Source: CAZFJG01 sp964410915
GTDB lineage: Bacteria; Synergistota; Synergistia; Synergistales; JAFGMB01
Assembly: GCA_964410915.1 (NCBI GenBank)
Contig: CAYPIU010000052.1
Span: forward strand, 1-9,866
Direction of reading: 5' to 3'
DNA: 9,866 nucleotides
Numbering within the stretch: position 1 is the first letter of the stretch; every line of letters starts with the position of its first letter. A model generated the notes under the pieces. It was not told the origin of the DNA. It saw only the letters and a program-made list of their open reading frames with translations, and did not search any database. A program made the translations under genes and the position numbers. Positions 6,198-9,866 of this stretch are shown piece by piece.

Positions 6198-7571
6198 TTA
6201 TCCTAGCCAGCCGAAAAGTTTCTTGATCAGCCCGTCAACCCTTACATATGGCGGGTATAGAAGATCATTATCAAATCTGAAGGATTTTTTCATAATACTC
6301 CTGTAATGAGAAAATGAATCGAAGGTAGCCTTGCCCCGATAGGAACCCATACCTGATTCTCCAACTCCTCCAAAGGGCAATTCTGCAGGGCTTGCGTGAA
6401 GGACTGTGTGATTTATGCAGACTCCTCCCGAAGATGTCTCTTCCAGCACCTTTCTCTCGATCTTGCTGTCCGTAGTGAAAAGATAAAGAGCGAGGGGACT
6501 GGGTTTTTCCCTCAAGTCCGATAACACATCCTCAATATCACCATATTGCATTACAGGAAGGACCGGACCGAATATCTCATTCTCCATAAGGCTTGAATCC
6601 CAGGTTACATTATCGATTATAGTTGGAGCAATGTATCTTTCTTCCCTGGACATTTGACCTCCAGTCACGATCTCTCCACTGATCAAAGAAGAGACCCTCC
6701 TGAAATGGGTCTGATTGATAATTCGTCCATAATCTGCGCTGGTGAAAGGATCATCTCCGTAAAATTCATGAATAACCCTTTTCATAATATCAAGCAGTTC
6801 GTCATGGATATCTTTGTGGACAAGCATGTAATCAGGTGCGATACATGTCTGACCTGCATTCATGAATTTTCCCCAGACTATTCTCCTTGCACTTTTTTCA
6901 AGGTCTGCACTCCTGTCAACGATACAGGGACTCTTTCCACCAAGTTCGAGTACAACCGGGGTAAGATTCTTTGCTGCTGCCTGCATTACGATCCTGCCGA
7001 CCTTTGTGCTGCCAGTATAAAATATAAGGTCAAAAGGAGATTCCAGGATCTTTGCAGTTCTTGACGGACCCGCTTCAATGAAATTTATATATTCAGGTTC
7101 AAAATTCTCTTCTATTATCTGTTTAATTATTTTGTTGGTATTAACGGAAAGGTGTGAGGATTTGACCATGGCACAGTTTCCTGCAGCTATAGCACCGGCA
7201 AGTGGTGAAATGACAAGCTGCAGCGGATAATTCCATGGAGCCATGATAAGTGTTACTCCGTAAGGCTCGGGAACGATCTTTGCGGTTCCTGGCCAGTAAA
7301 GAGGGGACAGGAGTTTTTTTTCGGGCTTTGCCCATTTATTAAGATTTTTTATTATATGATCGATCTCTCCGAGGGAAAATCCCACCTCGCTGCTGTATGC
7401 TTCCATTACACTTTTTCCCAGGTCCAAAGCAAGAGACTCGTAGAGGTCCTTCTCCCTGGCTTCTATGGCTTTCTTCAGTTTCTGCAGTTTAGCCAGCCTG
7501 AAAGGGATCTGTCTGGTCAAACCTGTCGCAAAATATTCTTTCTGCCTGTCAAATATTTTCCTGCCAACCAT
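6198..7571 (-). CDS. NAD(P)-dependent aldehyde dehydrogenase, ALDH3-like
   Basis: The 457-residue protein belongs to the short, class-3-like aldehyde dehydrogenases that oxidise aldehydes to acids in the cytoplasm. Active-site residues are present: N114 (APWNYP), E209 (LELGGKSP) and C243 (NAGQTC). YTGSTKVG (185-192) contacts the coenzyme, and NEIFGPVLPV and the PFGGVGESGMGSYRGK loop near the C-terminus are typical of this class. The coenzyme motif usually reading KPSE is KSSH here (K137-H140), so the Glu that binds the adenosine ribose is missing, which may affect NAD versus NADP choice. AGGAGGT stands 6 bases before ATG 7571. This is the first gene of a likely four-gene transcript (dehydrogenase, deacetylase, galE, reductase). 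The C-terminal stretch LIKKLFGWLG could be a short amphipathic or membrane-associating tail, as in some ALDH3 proteins. Confidence 0.94.
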   Translation of the reverse strand: MVGRKIFDRQKEYFATGLTRQIPFRLAKLQKLKKAIEAREKDLYESLALDLGKSVMEAYSSEVGFSLGEIDHIIKNLNKWAKPEKKLLSPLYWPGTAKIVPEPYGVTLIMAPWNYPLQLVISPLAGAIAAGNCAMVKSSHLSVNTNKIIKQIIEENFEPEYINFIEAGPSRTAKILESPFDLIFYTGSTKVGRIVMQAAAKNLTPVVLELGGKSPCIVDRSADLEKSARRIVWGKFMNAGQTCIAPDYMLVHKDIHDELLDIMKRVIHEFYGDDPFTSADYGRIINQTHFRRVSSLISGEIVTGGQMSREERYIAPTIIDNVTWDSSLMENEIFGPVLPVMQYGDIEDVLSDLREKPSPLALYLFTTDSKIERKVLEETSSGGVCINHTVLHASPAELPFGGVGESGMGSYRGKATFDSFSHYRSIMKKSFRFDNDLLYPPYVRVDGLIKKLFGWLG

Positions 7572-7626
7572 TAGGGACCTCCTGTTTTTGAAAGAAAATT
7601 AAGAATAACATCTCATTAACACATAT

Positions 7627-7654
7627 ATTGTAACGTTACTCCTGAATCCTGCAA
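7627..7654 (-). promoter_or_regulatory. Candidate promoter of the aldehyde dehydrogenase operon
   Basis: On the minus strand TTGCAG (7654-7649) and TACAAT (7632-7627) are 16 bp apart. The -10 is good and the -35 is weak. The implied start near 7620 gives a leader of about 50 bases ending in AGGAGGT. It overlaps a perfect palindrome, GTAACGTTAC. Confidence 0.35.
7630..7639. promoter_or_regulatory. 10-bp palindrome GTAACGTTAC, candidate operator
   Basis: The perfect palindrome overlaps the upstream edge of the candidate -10 box and the spacer of the aldehyde dehydrogenase promoter. A central CG with flanking TAA/TTA half-sites recalls LacI/GalR-family operators. No regulator gene is present in the window. 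Confidence 0.25.
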
Positions 7655-7676
7655 CAGAGTAAGACTGCAGGATAGC

Positions 7677-7715
7677 GATTTTGGATTGCCGATTTTGGAT
7701 TTTGGATTTTGGATT
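7677..7715 (+). repeat. Tandem TTTTGGA heptad repeat, copy 1
   Basis: The tract is GATTTTGGATTGCC followed by a GATTTTGGATTTTGGA-type run, giving four TTTTGGA units, three of them in exact 7-bp tandem. Its GGATTGCCGATT part recurs at 8021-8032. Confidence 0.8.
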
Positions 7716-7755
7716 AAACCCCCAAACCCCGTTATATAAGGTTTTCGAGGGTTTC

Positions 7756-7836
7756 GTAGGATGGGCGCATCTCCCATCATTAACATTCTTTTCCAATCAT
7801 ATAAAACCATTATTGATGGGCTAAAGCCCATCCTAC
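7756..7836. repeat. Paired inverted palindromic element (REP/MITE-like)
   Basis: GTAGGATGGGC (7756-7766) and GCCCATCCTAC (7826-7836) are perfect 11-bp inverted ends of an 81-bp element. CCCATCA (7773-7779) and TGATGGG (7814-7820) form an inner inverted pair. Each half can also fold alone: GATGGG/CCCATC (7760-7778) and GATGGGC-TAAA-GCCCATC (7815-7832). This two-hairpin design is like a paired REP element or a small MITE. No transposase is nearby. Confidence 0.7.
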
Positions 7837-7876
7837 AGGTGCTAAAAACATGGTATGATAAAGGTTTATGAGATCA

Positions 7877-7910
7877 ATCGAAAATCCAAAATGAAATCAG
7901 CCCATCCTAC
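7877..7910. repeat. Inverted heptad copy joined to a third GCCCATCCTAC unit
   Basis: AATCGAAAATCCAAAAT (7877-7893) is the reverse orientation of the TTTTGGA tract, and GCCCATCCTAC (7900-7910) is identical to the right end of the 81-bp element. The side-by-side placement of the two repeat families suggests repeated insertion at one site. Confidence 0.6.
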
Positions 7911-8008
7911 ATCGCTATTGAATACTCCGAAAGTTACTTTAAATAACTAATTTAACAAACCATTACAAGATCCGGCGTTTCATAGGATAACTGACCTTCC
8001 ATTGTTCT

Positions 8009-8032
8009 ATTTTGGATTTTGGATTGCCGATT
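8009..8032 (+). repeat. TTTTGGA heptad repeat, copy 2
   Basis: The tract contains two tandem TTTTGGA units followed by TTGCCGATT, the same orientation and same junction as in copy 1, about 300 bp away. Confidence 0.7.
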
Positions 8033-8099
8033 ATAGATCGGGACCTCTTCAGACCTCACCTCAAGAGCCCTGCTTAAACCTCAAATACCAGGATCCTGT

Positions 8100-9056
8100 T
8101 TATATATCCTTTGACGATGCAAACAGTTTTCCCTGCTTGCCGTGTTCTCTGTCAGAAGAAGTTTTTACCTGTAACGGAAGGATCGAACTACCCTTCGGGT
8201 CGTGTGCCCGGTATCTGGATCTTGCATTTTTGAGGCTGCTTACTGCGTAACAGTATACACATCCATTAATACAGGTATCATATTCACCAATATCCCTGGA
8301 AGAGTAACAGCCGCATCCCTCCGGGCGATGAGGCTTCAGCGGGGGGATCTTAAGGCTGTAACCTGCAACCCTTGACAGCCTGTAAGGATCGATACATGAA
8401 GCATCCTTTAAGCCGTCGGTCAGTATATTCCTTTGAGCACAGACGGAAAGTCTCATCCCGTATAACTCTGCTATGGATGATAACTTCAGCGCCAGACTCT
8501 TTTTAAACCCGTTATCGGGGTCATACCATTTGAAACCGCTGGTATTTCCGGCTAAGAGATCGAGATTTTTCCTGGTTTTGGAATATATACGTGCAAAGGA
8601 TATCACCACCTCATCCGTATAACCTGCCAAAGATGATGCAAGAAATGTAAAATTTTTTATATGAAAATCAATTGGAGTAACACTTGTAAGGAGGATCGGA
8701 TCGTAACGCCAGACCAGGGACCCTTCGGGGAGGTCCGAAGCAAGCTGCCTGAATATATCCGCAGCTGAACTGGAAGAAATGCAATTAGCTTCCAGGATCG
8801 AAGGATAGCCAGTGATAGTGAAATGTATATAGAAAGGATAACCCTTTTCTTCAATTACTCTCAAGTTACTGGAGAAAGGGGCAGGGTTCCTTGTCCAGAA
8901 AACAATACCTTGAACATCAGCCCTGAGAAGACTGATCCTTGAGTAAAGACCATTATATGGATTACGCACCTGGCAGTACCCTTCATTGATCCTGTTCATG
9001 AACCAGCTGCCGTAAAATGCGGGAATATCTGTTCTGTAACTGGCAGAAATTATCAT
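8100..9056 (-). CDS. DUF1848 family protein with CxxxCxxC motif
   Basis: The 318-residue product begins MIISASYRTDIPAFYGSWFMNR, the typical start of DUF1848 proteins, so I take ATG 9056. The open frame extends to ATG 9113, but that codon lies inside the candidate promoter. GGGGGG (9072-9067) precedes the chosen start by 10 bases. Conserved blocks are VRNPYN (30-35), VFWTRNPAPF (52-61), VWRYDPILLT (115-124) and VISFARIY (151-158). The C-terminal third has C206, C221 and the cluster C248-G-C250-YSSRDIGEYDT-C262-x3-C266-x2-C269-YA. The CxxxCxxC spacing equals that of radical SAM enzymes, so a 4Fe-4S cluster is likely, but the family function is not established. It appears to be a single-gene transcript downstream of the folate-type transporter gene. 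Confidence 0.9.
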   Translation of the reverse strand: MIISASYRTDIPAFYGSWFMNRINEGYCQVRNPYNGLYSRISLLRADVQGIVFWTRNPAPFSSNLRVIEEKGYPFYIHFTITGYPSILEANCISSSSAADIFRQLASDLPEGSLVWRYDPILLTSVTPIDFHIKNFTFLASSLAGYTDEVVISFARIYSKTRKNLDLLAGNTSGFKWYDPDNGFKKSLALKLSSIAELYGMRLSVCAQRNILTDGLKDASCIDPYRLSRVAGYSLKIPPLKPHRPEGCGCYSSRDIGEYDTCINGCVYCYAVSSLKNARSRYRAHDPKGSSILPLQVKTSSDREHGKQGKLFASSKDI

Positions 9057-9103
9057 TGTGAAACATCCCCCCAGATGATCCGGAAGAAAAATCGACATCT
9101 GCC

Positions 9104-9130
9104 AATATAACATCTTTTTTCTGTTTTCAA
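9104..9130 (-). promoter_or_regulatory. Candidate promoter for the DUF1848 gene
   Basis: On the minus strand TTGAAA (9130-9125) and TATATT (9109-9104) are 15 bp apart, slightly short, within an A/T-rich stretch. The expected start near 9097 gives a leader of about 40 bases before ATG 9056. Confidence 0.35.
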
Positions 9131-9183
9131 AAAATTAATTCAGCTTGTACCGTAGGGTTCTTCTCAAAATACCCTTATTAAGT

Positions 9184-9723
9184 TCATCCCGCACTGACAT
9201 CCGGTAACGGAACTTTGTTGCTGAGCTTTTCCGCAAAAAAAGAATAGAACGGGGCAACAATACAAAAACTGACCAGCCTGGCAGGCATAATGGACCACCA
9301 TGGAATACCAAAAAGACTGTTGAGAAAATATGGCACAAGGATAACAGAACTTATGATCAGACCGGACGATATGGAGATCAGAAATCTGAAATAACCTTTT
9401 CTTTCCGGCCCTCCAAGCAAATGGAATACCATGCCGGGAACGGCACCCGTAAGAAAAGCAGTTAAAGTAAAATGAGGCATATAAACACCCATGGGGTTCA
9501 ACATGAAACCCATTATGTCCCCTAAAGCTCCTGTTATTCCTCCGGCGACCGGACCAAGAAAAAGCCCTGCAAAGATAACAGGAAAATTACCAAGACCTAT
9601 TCTTATACCCTCCACTCCGCCTATTGCTATCCTCACACTTGCAAACCTCGCAAGAATAACATTAAGGCTTATCATCAGTGCAAGGATCACCAGTCTGCGA
9701 GTCCTTGAGAGACCAGTATGCAT
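9184..9723 (-). CDS. folT: ECF transporter S component, folate (FolT) family
   Basis: The 179-residue integral membrane protein is the substrate-binding subunit of an energy-coupling-factor importer, which needs the shared EcfA/EcfA'/EcfT module encoded elsewhere. Family features are TRRLVILALMISLNVILARF at the start (6-25), GGVEGIRIGLGNFPVIFAGLFLGPVAGGITGALGD with its conserved GP-x-x-G and D, and the substrate-contacting MGVYMPHFTLTAFLTGAVPGM. About six hydrophobic helices can be seen. These traits best match the folate-type S proteins; other vitamins (for example pantothenate) cannot be excluded. GAGGTG lies 7 bases before ATG 9723. Just upstream is a terminator-like hairpin with a possible tiny leader ORF, so expression may be attenuated. 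The gap to the DUF1848 gene is 127 bp and contains a separate promoter candidate. Confidence 0.85.
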   Translation of the reverse strand: MHTGLSRTRRLVILALMISLNVILARFASVRIAIGGVEGIRIGLGNFPVIFAGLFLGPVAGGITGALGDIMGFMLNPMGVYMPHFTLTAFLTGAVPGMVFHLLGGPERKGYFRFLISISSGLIISSVILVPYFLNSLFGIPWWSIMPARLVSFCIVAPFYSFFAEKLSNKVPLPDVSAG

Positions 9724-9744
9724 ATGTCCACACCTCTTTTCCTG

Positions 9745-9771
9745 TTAAAAAAGGGAGGCAGCGGGAGACAT
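9745..9771 (-). CDS. Possible 8-residue leader peptide (MSPAASLF) inside the hairpin
   Basis: AGGAGG (9784-9779) lies 7 bases before ATG 9771, which opens MSPAASLF and stops at TAA directly after the T-run. The ribosome binding site is in the left arm and the codons cover the right arm, so translation would disrupt the terminator-like stem. The arrangement is like a transcription-attenuation leader. It could be chance, because purine-rich stem arms often mimic ribosome binding sites; no run of regulatory codons for one amino acid is seen. Confidence 0.25.
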   Translation of the reverse strand: MSPAASLF

Positions 9772-9791
9772 TTTTCCGCCTCCTGCCGCCT
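9747..9791 (-). terminator. Terminator-like hairpin 24 bases before the folate-type transporter start
   Basis: On the minus strand AGGCGGCAGGAG (9791-9780) pairs with CTCCCGCTGCCT (9767-9756) with one G-U and one A-C position, leaving a 12-base loop, then CCC and six T (9752-9747). An alternative pairing of GGAGGC (9783-9778) with GCCTCC (9759-9754) is mutually exclusive. It may simply end the upstream gene whose stop is 25 bases before, but there is no room for a promoter between the hairpin and the transporter ATG, so transcripts must read through it. Confidence 0.65.
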
Positions 9792-9795
9792 GGAA

Positions 9796-9801
9796 ATTAT
9801 A
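9796..9801 (-). promoter_or_regulatory. Candidate -10 TATAAT upstream of the hairpin leader
   Basis: A perfect TATAAT on the minus strand lies between the stop of the upstream gene and the hairpin, with no convincing -35 at 16-18 bp. If used, the transcript would begin at the hairpin itself, near 9789. Confidence 0.3.
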
Positions 9802-9815
9802 TATCTTGCCGGGTT

Positions 9816-9866
9816 CTAAAAGAGCCCTGTTATCTGTCCGTTTTCATCTATATCTATCTTTAGAGC
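9816..9866 (-). CDS. C-terminal end of an unidentified protein (partial)
   Basis: The minus strand from the right edge reads in frame as ALKIDIDENGQITGLF and ends in TAG at 9818-9816. The residue mix (alternating K-I-D-I-D, then an ENGQITG turn) looks like a real beta-strand-rich C-terminus, and the hairpin 25 bases further on would be a suitable terminator. Only 16 residues are visible, so the family cannot be named, and a chance open frame this short cannot be excluded. Confidence 0.5.
   Translation of the reverse strand, partial: ALKIDIDENGQITGLF

Larger units (their letters stand above)
7677..8040. repeat. Non-coding cluster of short intergenic repeats
   Basis: The 528 bp between the aldehyde dehydrogenase start and the DUF1848 stop contain no convincing gene. 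They hold a mosaic of two repeat families: TTTTGGA heptads (7677-7715, 8009-8032 and an inverted copy at 7877-7893) and GTAGGATGGGC units (7756-7766, inverted at 7826-7836 and 7900-7910, with a degenerate form near 7977-7989). The two forward heptad copies share the extension GGATTGCCGATT and bracket about 300 bp. Low-complexity repeats of this type are often scattered through genomes; copies elsewhere cannot be seen here. Confidence 0.8.

Noticed and set aside
6654..7064. Plus-strand open frame of 136 codons
   Set aside because: It is wholly antisense to the aldehyde dehydrogenase catalytic region, whose motifs are unmistakable on the other strand.
7599..7831. Two overlapping minus-strand open frames of 65 and 71 codons in the gap upstream of the aldehyde dehydrogenase
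   Set aside because: They are made largely of the TTTTGGA and GTAGGATGGGC repeats (products rich in PKSKIGNPKS-type runs), have no ribosome binding site, and overlap each other in different frames.
7677..8040. CRISPR array
   Set aside because: The repeats are short, unevenly spaced and occur in both orientations; there are no regular spacers and no cas genes.
8002..8250. Plus-strand open frame of 82 codons
   Set aside because: It begins in the repeat region and runs antisense over the 3' end of the well-supported DUF1848 gene, with no ribosome binding site or recognisable product.
9724..9815. Tetrahydrofolate or preQ1 riboswitch before the folate-type transporter gene
   Set aside because: The leader between the candidate -10 and the start is about 65 bases, and I see no match to the conserved cores of either class; only the hairpin is supported.

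Overview
The window looks like a chromosomal segment of an anaerobic bacterium, most likely a low-to-moderate-GC Firmicute or a relative (inference). Support comes from sigma-70-like promoters (TTGACC-17-TATATT before hsp20), strong AAGGAGG-type ribosome binding sites, hairpin terminators, a folate-type ECF transporter S component, a DUF1848 protein, and iron-sulfur and corrinoid-related proteins. No rRNA, tRNA, CRISPR array, transposase or phage gene was seen.

Left part, plus strand (1-3203). A short divergent CobO-like P-loop protein is followed by a protein joining a B12-binding-like fold without its cobalt-ligand motif to a cysteine-rich DUF2284 domain. This overlaps by 4 bp a ferritin-like/VIT1 membrane protein. 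The three genes form a probable metal/corrinoid-themed unit. A separate small heat-shock gene (hsp20) follows, with its own promoter, a CtsR-like direct repeat over that promoter, and a perfect 15-bp hairpin shared with the converging gene.

Middle part, minus strand (7571 down to 3261). Four genes lie in one direction: a class-3-like aldehyde dehydrogenase, an exported polysaccharide deacetylase (TAA directly abutting ATG), UDP-glucose 4-epimerase (galE) and an aldo/keto reductase with a C-terminal Fe-S module. This is probably one operon read from a promoter near 7630-7650. A joint pathway is not obvious; galE and the deacetylase suggest cell-surface polysaccharide work, while the two oxidoreductases suggest aldehyde or carbonyl handling.

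The 528 bp from 7572 to 8099 hold no believable gene. They contain a dense cluster of intergenic repeats: TTTTGGA heptads in both orientations and GTAGGATGGGC palindromic units in an inverted pair plus extra copies.

Right part, minus strand (9866 down to 8100): the C-terminal tail of an unidentified gene, a terminator-like hairpin that also carries a possible 8-residue leader peptide, a FolT-like ECF S component, and a DUF1848 protein with a CxxxCxxC motif and its own candidate promoter.

No complete novel system is evident. The most unusual items are the CobO-like/B12-fold-DUF2284/ferritin-VIT1 unit, the hairpin leader before the folate transporter gene, and the repeat cluster.
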